This document shows positions 14,337 through 21,107 of a stretch of DNA of 26,657 nucleotides, piece by piece. The first letter of the stretch is position 1; each line of letters opens with the position of its first letter. Made by a program: the position numbers and the translations under genes. This DNA comes from JBJXGF01 sp046153015 (GTDB taxonomy: Bacteria; Actinomycetota; Acidimicrobiia; Acidimicrobiales; CAIXPF01). The stretch spans positions 1-26,657 of the forward strand of contig JBJXGF010000156.1 of NCBI GenBank assembly GCA_046153015.1. The letters run 5' to 3'. The notes below the pieces were generated by a model. The model did not search any database, was not told the origin of the DNA, and saw only the letters and a list, made by a program, of their open reading frames with translations.

Positions 14337-14946
14337 CGACCACAAGATCCTGCGCGAAGGCATACGCCGAGGTTTCGAGTCGGCCGGCGAGGCGGTCATC
14401 GCCGAAGCGGCGAACGGCGAGGAGGCGGTGGAGCTGGCGAAGGTCCACCAGCCCGACGTCACGGTGATGGATCTCTCGATGCCGGTCCTCGACGGCGTCA
14501 GCGCCATCCGGCGGATCCGGGCCGACCGCGCCGACGCGAGGATCGTGGTGCTGACCATGCACGACGACGTCGAGAAGACCCGCCAGGCTCTCGACGCCGG
14601 CGCCGTCGCGTACCTCTCGAAGGGCAGCTCGTTCCAACAGGTGCTCAACACGGTGCGGGCGGTCGCGTCGGGCGAGACCGGCCTCACCCCGGAGTTGGCC
14701 GATTCGATGCTCAAGGTGTCCCACGAAGCCCGGGAGGGCGGCGAGCCGCTGCTGTCGGAGCGTCAGGTCGAGATCCTGCAGGCCATCGCGAACGGCTCGA
14801 CCACCAAGCAGGTGGCGCGGGATCTGGGCATCACGCAGAAGACCGTGCACAACCACCTCAACGCCATCTACCGCCGGCTCGACACCCAGAGCCTCACCCA
14901 CGCCGTGCTCTCCGCCGTGCGCCTGGGCATCATCGAGCTGGGCTGA
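14314..14946 (+). CDS. NarL/FixJ-family response regulator
   Basis: A 210-residue regulator is read from GTG 14314. The receiver domain has the acidic pair in LLADDH (Asp9, Asp10), the phosphoacceptor Asp53 in VMDLSMPVLDG, the switch Thr in VVLTMHDD and the Lys in YLSKGSS. The C-terminal LuxR-type helix-turn-helix is LSERQVEILQAIANGSTTKQVARDLGITQKTVHNHLNAIYRRL. Phosphorylation by the overlapping upstream kinase should promote DNA binding as a dimer. The 23-bp overlap with the kinase gene indicates coupled expression. Targets are unknown, and no matching binding site was identified in the window. Confidence 0.95.
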   Translation: MIRILLADDHKILREGIRRGFESAGEAVIAEAANGEEAVELAKVHQPDVTVMDLSMPVLDGVSAIRRIRADRADARIVVLTMHDDVEKTRQALDAGAVAYLSKGSSFQQVLNTVRAVASGETGLTPELADSMLKVSHEAREGGEPLLSERQVEILQAIANGSTTKQVARDLGITQKTVHNHLNAIYRRLDTQSLTHAVLSAVRLGIIELG

Positions 14947-14990
14947 GCGCAGCGAAGCCACCGACCGCGCGAGCGCAGCGAGCCGGGCGG
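14943..14990 (+). repeat. Dispersed TGAGCGCAGCGAA repeat after the NarL-type regulator
   Basis: The regulator stop codon TGA is the first part of TGAGCGCAGCGAAGCC, and a second, similar GAGCGCAGCGAG lies at about 14971-14982. The core matches the lipid-kinase and xseB repeats with one or two changes. Here it does not start a gene. Confidence 0.5.
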
Positions 14991-14999
14991 CGATGGGGT

Positions 15000-15018
15000 C
15001 TGGGGGCGCAGCCCCCAG
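15000..15018. repeat. Perfect 8-bp hairpin (CTGGGGGC-GCA-GCCCCCAG)
   Basis: The two 8-bp arms are exact reverse complements around a GCA loop, in the gap between the NarL-type regulator and the Fur-family gene. There is no T-run after it, so a standard Rho-independent terminator is not supported. It sits between two copies of the dispersed repeat. Confidence 0.6.
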
Positions 15019-15019
15019 C

Positions 15020-15050
15020 GTGAGCGAGGCTGAGCGCAGCGAAGCTGAGG
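15020..15050 (+). repeat. Dispersed repeat with GTG start upstream of and in frame with the Fur-family gene
   Basis: GTGAGCGAGGCTGAGCGCAGCGAAGCTGAG carries two overlapping versions of the repeat core. Its GTG (15020) is in frame with the Fur-family gene with no stop between, and would add 24 residues beginning Val-Ser-Glu-Ala-Glu-Arg. The -10-like box at 15078 argues for the later ATG as the real start. Confidence 0.5.
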
Positions 15051-15077
15051 TTCCCACCGATTCTCAGTTTCGGCTGG

Positions 15078-15083
15078 TACCCT
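15078..15083 (+). promoter_or_regulatory. Probable -10 box (TACCCT) for leaderless Fur-family mRNA
   Basis: TACCCT fits TAnnnT and ends 8 nt before ATG 15092, the geometry of leaderless actinobacterial promoters. This supports ATG 15092 over the in-frame GTG at 15020. Confidence 0.55.
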
Positions 15084-15091
15084 CGGCGCCG

Positions 15092-15523
15092 ATGGAGGAT
15101 CTCCACGAGACCGCCGCCCGCCGCGTCGGCCAGCTCAGCCAGCGCTACACCACCAACCGGCGGGCCCTGGTCGAGCTGCTGGCCGGCCGGGAGGCGCCGG
15201 TGAGCATCCCCGAGATCCTGGAGCTGGCCCCGGAGCTGGCGCAGAGCAGCGCGTACCGCAACCTGCGCCTGCTGGAGGACGCCGGGGTGGTGGCGCGCAT
15301 CGTGGCCTCGGGTGAGTTCGCCCGCTACGAGCTGGCCGAGGACCTGACCGCCCATCACCATCACCTGATCTGCCGCTCCTGCAACGCCGTGATCGACTTC
15401 ACGGCCCCGGCCGAGATCGAGCGCCAGCTCGCGAAGCTGGTGGCCCAGGTCTACGGCGAGACCGGCTTTCGCGGCGAGCGGCACCGGCTCGACGTGGTGG
15501 GCGCCTGCGCCGCCTGCGTGTGA
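15092..15523 (+). CDS. Fur-family metal-dependent transcriptional regulator
   Basis: A 143-residue protein. The N-terminal winged helix includes VSIPEILELAPELAQSSAYRNLRLLEDAGVVARI. The metal-binding and dimer part has HHHHLICRSC (His88-91, Cys94, Cys97) and a C-terminal CAAC pair (Cys139, Cys142), which together form the structural zinc site of Fur/Zur/PerR proteins. Such regulators repress metal uptake or oxidative stress genes when metal-loaded. Which metal it senses cannot be decided here, and no uptake gene is adjacent. The start is ATG 15092, supported by the -10-like hexamer 8 nt upstream and by normal family length. Release factor 3 follows after 84 bp on the same strand. Confidence 0.93.
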   Translation: MEDLHETAARRVGQLSQRYTTNRRALVELLAGREAPVSIPEILELAPELAQSSAYRNLRLLEDAGVVARIVASGEFARYELAEDLTAHHHHLICRSCNAVIDFTAPAEIERQLAKLVAQVYGETGFRGERHRLDVVGACAACV

Positions 15524-15607
15524 TCCGGGGGGCCTGAGCGCCGGCGGCCGGGCGAAACTTGCCGCTCCGCTTGTAATCGCGGCCCGCACCCGGTTTCGTG
15601 GTGAAGC

Positions 15608-17191
15608 GTGGATCCCGTGTCCGAAGCCCGTCGTCGCCGCACCTTCGCCATCATCTCGCACCCCGACGCGGGGAAGACCACGCTCACCGAGAAGTTCCTG
15701 CTTTACGGCGGGGCGTTGGCGAAGGAGGCCGGCTCGGTCAAGGCCCGGGAGGGGCGGCGCTCGGCCACGTCGGATTGGATGGAGCTCGAGCAGAAGCGGG
15801 GCATCTCGATCACCTCGACCGTGCTGCAGTTCCCCTATCGGGGCTCGGTGGTCAACCTGCTCGACACGCCCGGCCATCGGGACTTCTCCGAGGACACCTA
15901 CCGGGTGCTGGCCGCGGCCGACGCGGCGATCATGGTGCTCGACGGCTCGAAGGGGGTGGAGCCCCAGACGCTCAAGCTGTTCGAGGTGTGCAAGGAGCGG
16001 GGCCTGCCGCTGTTGACCTTCGTGAACAAGTGGGACCGCCCCTCGCTCGAACCGCTGGAGCTGCTGGACTCCGTGGAGGCGGCGATCGGCGTGGCGCCCA
16101 CCCCGGTCACCTGGCCGGTGGGCCGGGGCGGCGAGTTCCGGGGCGTGGTCGACCGGCTCTCCCAGGACTACGTGCGTTTCACCCGCACGGCCCGAGGGGC
16201 CACGATGGCCCCCGAGGAGGTGATTCCCGCCGACCGCGCAGCGGCCGAGGAGGGCGACGCGTGGCGGGAGGCGGCCGAGGAGCTCGAGCTGCTCGCCGGC
16301 GTGGGCGCCGATCTCAATCTCAAGACCTACCTGGCCGGCGAGAGCTCACCGACCTTCTTCGGCTCGGCGCTCACCAACTTCGGGGTGCGCCGCTTGCTCG
16401 ACGCCGTCGTGGAGCTGATCCCCGCGCCGGAGGCCCGGGCGGTCGAGGGCGGGGACCGCCGCCCGCTCGACGCGCCGTTCTCGGGGTTCGTGTTCAAGGT
16501 GCAGGCGAACATGGACCCGTCGCATCGCGACCGCATCGCCTTCGTGCGGGTGTGCTCCGGGCGCTTCGAGCGGGGCATGGTGGTCACGCACGGCCGCACC
16601 GGCAAGCCCTTCGCCACCAAGTACGCCCACACGGTCTTCGGCCAGGAGCGCGAGACGTTGGAGGAGGCGTACCCGGGGGATGTGGTCGGCCTCGTCAACG
16701 CGGCCGAGGTGCGGGTGGGCGACACGCTCTTCGCCGAGGCGCCGGCCACGTTCCCGGCGATCCCGAGCTTCGCCCCGGAGCACTTCCGCATCGCCCGGGT
16801 GCGTGACACCGGGCGGTTCAAGCAGTTCCGTCGGGGCATCGTGCAGCTCGACGAGGAGGGCGTGGTGCAGGTGCTGCGCCATCGCGACTGGGGGGACCAA
16901 GCGCCGCTGCTGGCCGCGGTCGGCATGCTGCAGTTCGAGGTGGCGCTGCACCGCCTCGAGCACGAGTTCGGCGCCCCGGCGGAGCTGGCGCCGACCGCCT
17001 ACCGGGTGGCCCGGCGGACCGACGCCGACACCGAGGCCAAGCTGACCGGCATGCGGGGCGTGGAGGTCTACCGCAGAGCCGACGGGGTCCGCCTGGCCCT
17101 GTTCGAGAGCCCCTACTGGCTGGAGCGCCTCGAGCGGGAGCAGCCCGAGCTCCGCCTCGAGCGTCTCGTGGCCGAGGGCATGGCGGGCTGA
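15608..17191 (+). CDS. prfC: Peptide chain release factor 3 (RF3)
   Basis: RF3 is a GTPase that removes RF1/RF2 from the ribosome after termination. The 527 residues match the usual length. The GTPase motifs are P-loop SHPDAGKTT (17-25), switch RGISITST, DTPGHRDF and NKWDR, followed by the domain II region (FSGFVFKVQANMDPSHRDRIAFVRVCSGRF) and the RF3-type C-terminal part (VGMLQFEVALHRLEHEFG). NKWDR has Trp where NKLDR or NKMDR is common, an acceptable variant at a non-conserved site. Two GTG codons are possible, 15608 and 15617. The P-loop comes soon after either, as expected. RF3 is patchily distributed in bacteria. The gene ends 10 bp before the end of the convergent TetR gene. Confidence 0.95.
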   Translation: MDPVSEARRRRTFAIISHPDAGKTTLTEKFLLYGGALAKEAGSVKAREGRRSATSDWMELEQKRGISITSTVLQFPYRGSVVNLLDTPGHRDFSEDTYRVLAAADAAIMVLDGSKGVEPQTLKLFEVCKERGLPLLTFVNKWDRPSLEPLELLDSVEAAIGVAPTPVTWPVGRGGEFRGVVDRLSQDYVRFTRTARGATMAPEEVIPADRAAAEEGDAWREAAEELELLAGVGADLNLKTYLAGESSPTFFGSALTNFGVRRLLDAVVELIPAPEARAVEGGDRRPLDAPFSGFVFKVQANMDPSHRDRIAFVRVCSGRFERGMVVTHGRTGKPFATKYAHTVFGQERETLEEAYPGDVVGLVNAAEVRVGDTLFAEAPATFPAIPSFAPEHFRIARVRDTGRFKQFRRGIVQLDEEGVVQVLRHRDWGDQAPLLAAVGMLQFEVALHRLEHEFGAPAELAPTAYRVARRTDADTEAKLTGMRGVEVYRRADGVRLALFESPYWLERLEREQPELRLERLVAEGMAG

Positions 17192-17201
17192 GGCCCGGCG
17201 G

Positions 17202-17816
17202 CTACTTGGCGGGGGCGCCGGCCAGCTCGGCGCCGTCGACGCCGGTGCGCTCGTCGACGGCGCGACACAGCTCGTCGAAAGCCCGCTCTACTCGCTCGGC
17301 GTCGGCGGTCGCGATCAGATCGAACTGGAGGCCCACGACCGTGGCGTACACCTGGGTGGCCAGCCGGCGCGCCTCGGCCGCGTCGCCGAGGTGAGGGGTG
17401 AGCCGGTCGCTCAGCAGCTCGATCCAGTCCGACACCACCCGGTTGCCGATCTCGCCGAACACGTCGGGCTGGCTGCGGGCCAGGGTGGCCGCCTCGATCA
17501 GCATGCGCACGAGCCTGAGGTTCTCATCCTCCACGAACCATGCCCAGTAGCGGCGCAGGAGCTGCGTGGCGCTGATGTCGGGCGTTTCGGCCACCCACGC
17601 CCGCACGGTGGCCACCTGGCGGGCTTCGGCGTGGGACACGGCGTCGATGAGCAGGCCGTCCTTCGAGCCGAACTGGTAGGTGAGCGTGTACGTGCTCGTG
17701 CCCAGCTTCTTGGCGAGGGGACGGAGCGAGAGATCGCCGATGCCGTGCTCGCCGAGGTACTCGACGATCTCCTCGAGAAGGTCCTGCTTGCGCTGAGGGT
17801 TCGGTCGGCGACCCAT
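17202..17816 (-). CDS. TetR-family transcriptional regulator
   Basis: A 204-residue protein starts at ATG 17816 (MGRRPNPQRKQDLLEEIVEYL). The helix-turn-helix is LSLRPLAKKLGTSTYTLTYQFGSKDGLLIDAV, typical of TetR DNA-binding domains. The all-helical ligand and dimer domain follows, with WAWFVEDENLRLVRMLIEAATLARSQPD. An earlier ATG in frame (17966) would add about 50 residues from AT-rich non-coding sequence and was rejected. The ligand is unknown. The gene converges on prfC and lies downstream of the phosphoesterase gene on the same strand, after 239 bp. The AT-rich stretch just upstream is its likely promoter and possibly its own operator. Confidence 0.92.
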   Translation of the reverse strand: MGRRPNPQRKQDLLEEIVEYLGEHGIGDLSLRPLAKKLGTSTYTLTYQFGSKDGLLIDAVSHAEARQVATVRAWVAETPDISATQLLRRYWAWFVEDENLRLVRMLIEAATLARSQPDVFGEIGNRVVSDWIELLSDRLTPHLGDAAEARRLATQVYATVVGLQFDLIATADAERVERAFDELCRAVDERTGVDGAELAGAPAK

Positions 17817-18055
17817 CCGTAGGCAACTCCCTGTCCGGCCGTCCTCGTGGGAGGCAGTGCGGACGAATGTAGTCGTAGACCGTAACTCAACAGTCAAGAA
17901 TCCGCTGCTGTATGGGTAATTTTTGTTGCTCTTTAGTGTATCTTCCACGCATTGTGGCGCTCCCAACTCACACCGTCCGTGAAACGACCTTGTCTGGTGT
18001 TCACTCTGCGCGGTTACCAGCCCACACGTCTGGCTGGTGATCGGGCGCCTTCCGG
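17817..18055. promoter_or_regulatory. AT-rich gap upstream of the TetR gene
   Basis: Bases 17881-17940 are about 40% G+C (24 of 60 by hand count), far below the rest of the window. On the minus strand a TTGACT (17897-17892) could be a -35 element. The best -10-like hexamer after it, TACATT, is 20 bp away, which is longer than usual. I found no clear inverted repeat for TetR binding and no gene on either strand. Confidence 0.4.
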
Positions 18056-18928
18056 CTACTGGGGGCCGGTCTTGTACATGGGCCGCCTCTCACGGAACCG
18101 CCCACGCAGCTTGCTCCAGTCCCCGCCCCACGTCTCGAGCAGGTCGATCGGGGGCGTCGGCTGCACGTAGGCGTTGTGGGTCACCAGCTCCTCGGCGTTC
18201 CAGCGGTGGAGCTGCAGCATCGGCGGCTCGGTCACGAACGACGGCCGGGACTCGGGGGCCAAGTCGAGGTGCACCTGGTGGGCGGTGCTGGGGCACACCG
18301 ACACCACCGCCGATCCCCAGCTCGTGGTGATCGGGCGGTGGTGGTGCCCGCACACCACCCGCCGCACCTGGGGGTGGCGCTGCACCACCGCCCGCAGCCC
18401 GGGCCCGCCCTGGAGCAGGCCGCCGCGGTCCATCCACCAGATGCCGGTCTCGAACGGGGGATGGTGCAGGGCCACGACCGTCGGCGCGTCGGGCCGTTCG
18501 GCGAGCCGCGCGTCGAGCCAGGCGAGCGATGCGTCGTCGAGGGCGCCGTCGTGGCGGCCCGGGATCGTGCTGTCGAGCCCGATCAGGCGCAGCGGGTGCG
18601 CCTCGACGCACCAGTTGAGGGCGCCGTCGCCGGGCGGGAGGTACCCGTGGTCGGCGAACGCGGTGCGCAGGCCGGCCCGCTCGTCATGGTTGCCGGCCAC
18701 GAGGTAGACCGGCACCGCCAGGCGGGCCAGCTCCGAGCGCAGCACCGCGTATTCCTCGGGAACGCCGAGATCGACCATGTCGCCCGTGATCACCAGGGCG
18801 TCGGGAGCGGGGTCGAACCCGTTCAGCCGATCGACCGCCGCCGCCAGCATGGCGTTGGAATCCACGCCGTACTGGGGTCCGCGCCCCGGCGCCACCACGT
18901 GCAGGTCGGTGATCTGTGCCAGCAACAT
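18056..18928 (-). CDS. Calcineurin-like metallophosphoesterase (class III cyclic nucleotide phosphodiesterase type)
   Basis: A 290-residue enzyme with the full two-metal site: DLH (Asp8, His10), GDMVD (Gly49-Asp53), GNHD (79-82), a single-His motif in ALHHPPF, and GHHH near residue 195. The layout is that of CpdA-type 3',5'-cyclic nucleotide phosphodiesterases and related phosphoesterases. Family members differ widely in substrate, so cAMP hydrolysis is a reasonable guess, not a finding. The protein has no signal peptide. The start at ATG 18928 is supported by a GGAAGG about 10 nt upstream. It is divergent from the ECF sigma gene across 74 bp and is followed by the TetR gene on the same strand. 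Confidence 0.9.
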   Translation of the reverse strand: MLLAQITDLHVVAPGRGPQYGVDSNAMLAAAVDRLNGFDPAPDALVITGDMVDLGVPEEYAVLRSELARLAVPVYLVAGNHDERAGLRTAFADHGYLPPGDGALNWCVEAHPLRLIGLDSTIPGRHDGALDDASLAWLDARLAERPDAPTVVALHHPPFETGIWWMDRGGLLQGGPGLRAVVQRHPQVRRVVCGHHHRPITTSWGSAVVSVCPSTAHQVHLDLAPESRPSFVTEPPMLQLHRWNAEELVTHNAYVQPTPPIDLLETWGGDWSKLRGRFRERRPMYKTGPQ

Positions 18929-18987
18929 GGCGCTGAGCCTTCCACCCGTCGGCGGGGGGAATCGACTCGCCCGGGCGCCGGGGGGCC

Positions 18988-18993
18988 TAGCAT
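18988..18993 (+). promoter_or_regulatory. Probable -10 box (TAGCAT) for leaderless sigma-factor mRNA
   Basis: TAGCAT fits TAnnnT and ends 9 nt before GTG 19003. A clear ribosome-binding site is lacking, consistent with a leaderless message. Confidence 0.45.
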
Positions 18994-19002
18994 GGCTCGC
19001 CT

Positions 19003-19563
19003 GTGGGGGATGACGACCTTGAAGCGCTGCTCCGGGCGGCAGGCAGCGGCGACCAGCGAGCGTGGGACGCCCTCGTCGACCGTTTCGCCAATCTGGTCTG
19101 GTCGATCGCCCGCAGCTTCCGCCTCTCCACGGCCGACGCCGCCGATGTGAGCCAAACCGTGTGGCTGCGCCTCGTGGAGCACTCCAGCCGCATCGAGGAC
19201 CCGAACCGGCTGCCCGGCTGGCTGCGGACCACCACCACCCACGAGTGCCTGCGGGCCATGCGCTACCGGGGCCGGGTCGAGCCCTTCGCCGAGCTCGAGA
19301 CGGCCGCGGACCCGGCGCTCGACGCCGAGCTGTTGGCCGACGAGCGCCATCGCGCCTTCTCCCTGGCGCTCGCCGCGCTCGGGCATGACTGCCAGCAGCT
19401 GCTGCGCCTGCTCTGCACCGACCCGCCGCTCAGCTACGCCGACATCGCCGAGGTCCTCGGCCGGCCGATCGGCTCGCTCGGCCCGCAGCGGCAGCGCTGC
19501 CTCGAGCGGCTCCGGAGGCACCCCGAACTTCGGCGTATCATGGGCGGACCCGCAGGGTCTTAG
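19003..19563 (+). CDS. ECF-type RNA polymerase sigma factor
   Basis: A 186-residue sigma factor starts at GTG 19003. The region-2 helices are DALVDRFANLVWSIARSFRL and DAADVSQTVWLRLVEHS (promoter melting and -10 contact), followed by PGWLRTTTTHECLRAMR. Region 4 is LSYADIAEVLGRPIGSLGPQRQRCLERLRR (the -35 helix-turn-helix). No region 1 or 3 domain is present. The downstream gene begins 42 bp later and is the likely partner or regulator. I do not assign it to a numbered ECF group. It is divergent from the phosphoesterase gene. Confidence 0.92.
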   Translation: MGDDDLEALLRAAGSGDQRAWDALVDRFANLVWSIARSFRLSTADAADVSQTVWLRLVEHSSRIEDPNRLPGWLRTTTTHECLRAMRYRGRVEPFAELETAADPALDAELLADERHRAFSLALAALGHDCQQLLRLLCTDPPLSYADIAEVLGRPIGSLGPQRQRCLERLRRHPELRRIMGGPAGS

Positions 19564-19605
19564 CCCCCGAAGGCATCCGGCGGACGCACCTCGGGAGAGC
19601 AGCAC

Positions 19606-20094
19606 GTGGCAGACCACTTCGTCGCAGCCGGCAGCGACGCCGACGACCAGGTTGTCCGGGCGCTCGCCGACTACTGGCGGCGGACCGATCCGGCGCCGGC
19701 GAACGTGGTTGCGGCGGCCAAGGCCTCGTTCACGTGGCGGACGATCGACCAGGAGCTGGTCGAGCTGGTGTTCGATTCGAGCGCCGAGAGCGAGCTCGTC
19801 GCCTTCGGCGCCGCGGCGAGCGCGGAGACGAGCGACGAGCGCCGCCTCGTGTTCGAGTCGGGCGCGCTGCGCATCGAGATGGCGGTGTCGTCGAACGACG
19901 GCACGAGCCTCGTCGGTTCGCTCTCGCCTCCCGCCCGGGGCGAGGTCGTGCTGCGCCACCCCGACGGCGCGATCACGAGCGAATCCGACGACGAGGGCCG
20001 CTTCAGCTTCGATCACGTGCCGGTCGGGCCGATCTGCCTGCGGGCGATGCGCCCAGGCGGCGGCGCGGTGCAGACCGACTGGGTGCTGATCTGA
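19606..20094 (+). CDS. Conserved small partner of ECF sigma factor, function unknown
   Basis: A 162-residue acidic, soluble protein starts at GTG 19606, preceded by GGGAGAGCAGCAC as a fair ribosome-binding site. The first half is mostly helical (VVRALADYWRRTDPAPANVVAAAKASFTWRTIDQELVELV). The second half is a beta-rich segment (RLVFESGALRIEMAVSS, GSLSPPARGEVVLRHPDG) ending in a carboxypeptidase-regulatory-like strand pattern (SDDEGRFSFDHVPVGPICLRA). From memory, similar proteins follow ECF sigma genes in many actinobacteria, often ahead of a CHAT or TPR gene. No such gene follows here. It has no zinc motif of classic ZAS anti-sigma factors and no membrane segment. An anti-sigma or sensor role is inference. 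Confidence 0.75.
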   Translation: MADHFVAAGSDADDQVVRALADYWRRTDPAPANVVAAAKASFTWRTIDQELVELVFDSSAESELVAFGAAASAETSDERRLVFESGALRIEMAVSSNDGTSLVGSLSPPARGEVVLRHPDGAITSESDDEGRFSFDHVPVGPICLRAMRPGGGAVQTDWVLI

Positions 20095-20131
20095 GCCGGA
20101 TCTGACTCGGATCTGAGCTGGATCTGAATCG
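20088..20131 (+). repeat. Four 11-bp tandem repeats (GATCTGAnnnG)
   Basis: The units are GATCTGAGCCG, GATCTGACTCG, GATCTGAGCTG and GATCTGAATCG at 20088, 20099, 20110 and 20121. The first carries the stop codon of the sigma-partner gene. Because the period is 11, TGA recurs in all three frames. The array ends 52 bp before the LigD-like polymerase start. The period is close to one helical turn, so each unit would present the same DNA face. Confidence 0.9.
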
Positions 20132-20183
20132 AGCGGGCGCCGCCCCAGGGTTGCCCCGGCGGCGCGCGTGGCATGCTCGGCCG

Positions 20184-21107
20184 ATGGCTGACCAGCTGCT
20201 CGAGGTCGACGGCCGGCGCATCAAGGTCTCGCATCCGGACAAGACGCTGTTCCCCCGCAGCGGGATCAGCAAGGGCGAGCTCGTGCGCTACTACCTGGCC
20301 GTCGGGCCGGTGATGCTGGCCCATGTGGCCGGCCGGCCGATGAGCATGGAGCGCTTCCCGAACGGCATCGAGGCCGGGGGCTTCTTCCACAAGGACGCCC
20401 CGGCCCACTTCCCGGCCTGGATCCGCCGGGCCGAACTCGCCAAGCGGGGCGGCGCGGTGCGGTACGTGGTGGTCGACTCCACGGCCACGCTGGTGTACTG
20501 CGCGCAGCAGAACATGATCACGCCCCACGTGGGCCTGGCCCGGGCGGCGCAGCCCCTCGAGCCCGACCGTTTCGTGGTGGACCTCGACCCCTCCACCGAC
20601 GACTTCGCCGCCGTGCGGGAGGCGGCCCTGCTGGTGCGCGACGTGTTCGAGCAGGTCGGCCTGACCCCGTTCGTCCAGACCACCGGCTCGAAGGGGCTGC
20701 ACGTCGTGGCGCCGATCGTGCCCGGCGGGGACGGCTTCGCCGCCAGCGAGGCCTTCGGCGCCGGGCTCGCCGCGCTGCTCCTCGGCGCCCACCCCGACCG
20801 CTTCACGCAGGAGTTCCGCAAAGCCGACCGGGCCGGGCGGATCTACCTCGACCTCGGCCGCAACGGCTACGGCGCCACCATGGTGGCCCCATACGGGGTG
20901 CGGGCCCGGGAGCACGCGCCGGTGGCGACCCCGATCGGGTGGGACGAGGTGGCCGACCCCTCGCTCGGCCCGCAGCGCTACACGATCGCCAACGTGCTCG
21001 AGCGGGTGGCGGCGCAGGGCGACCCCTGGGCGGGCATCGACGCCGCCGCCGCCGACCTGCGCGGCGCCGGCGCCGAGCTGGCCCGGCTACTCGGCCGCGC
21101 CGGCTGA
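20184..21107 (+). CDS. Stand-alone LigD-type polymerase/primase domain protein
   Basis: A 307-residue protein consisting only of the LigD polymerase domain, an archaeo-eukaryotic primase-like fold that adds nucleotides at breaks during non-homologous end joining. Motifs present are VSHPDKTLFPRSGISKGELVRYY, GFFHKDAP, the catalytic DLDPS (Asp133, Asp135), TTGSKGLHVVAPI and the third acidic site region IYLDLGRNGYGATMVAPYGVRAREHAPVATPIGW. No ligase or phosphoesterase domain is attached and no Ku gene lies in the window. It resembles mycobacterial PolD-type proteins. ATG 20184 is chosen over an upstream start that would add an Arg-rich tail. Its 3' end overlaps the convergent carboxymuconolactone-decarboxylase-like gene by 21 bp. 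Confidence 0.92.
   Translation: MADQLLEVDGRRIKVSHPDKTLFPRSGISKGELVRYYLAVGPVMLAHVAGRPMSMERFPNGIEAGGFFHKDAPAHFPAWIRRAELAKRGGAVRYVVVDSTATLVYCAQQNMITPHVGLARAAQPLEPDRFVVDLDPSTDDFAAVREAALLVRDVFEQVGLTPFVQTTGSKGLHVVAPIVPGGDGFAASEAFGAGLAALLLGAHPDRFTQEFRKADRAGRIYLDLGRNGYGATMVAPYGVRAREHAPVATPIGWDEVADPSLGPQRYTIANVLERVAAQGDPWAGIDAAAADLRGAGAELARLLGRAG

Noticed and set aside
12291..14714. An 807-codon open frame on the minus strand
   Set aside because: It lies opposite the histidine kinase and regulator, whose domains are complete. Long antisense frames are expected at this GC content, and the translation has no recognisable domain.
15020..15091. Longer Fur-family protein starting at GTG 15020
   Set aside because: The extension is repeat sequence plus non-conserved residues, and a -10-like box lies inside it, 8 nt before ATG 15092.
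17817..17966. Longer TetR protein starting at 17966
   Set aside because: The added residues come from the AT-rich gap and do not belong to any TetR fold; ATG 17816 gives a normal TetR protein.
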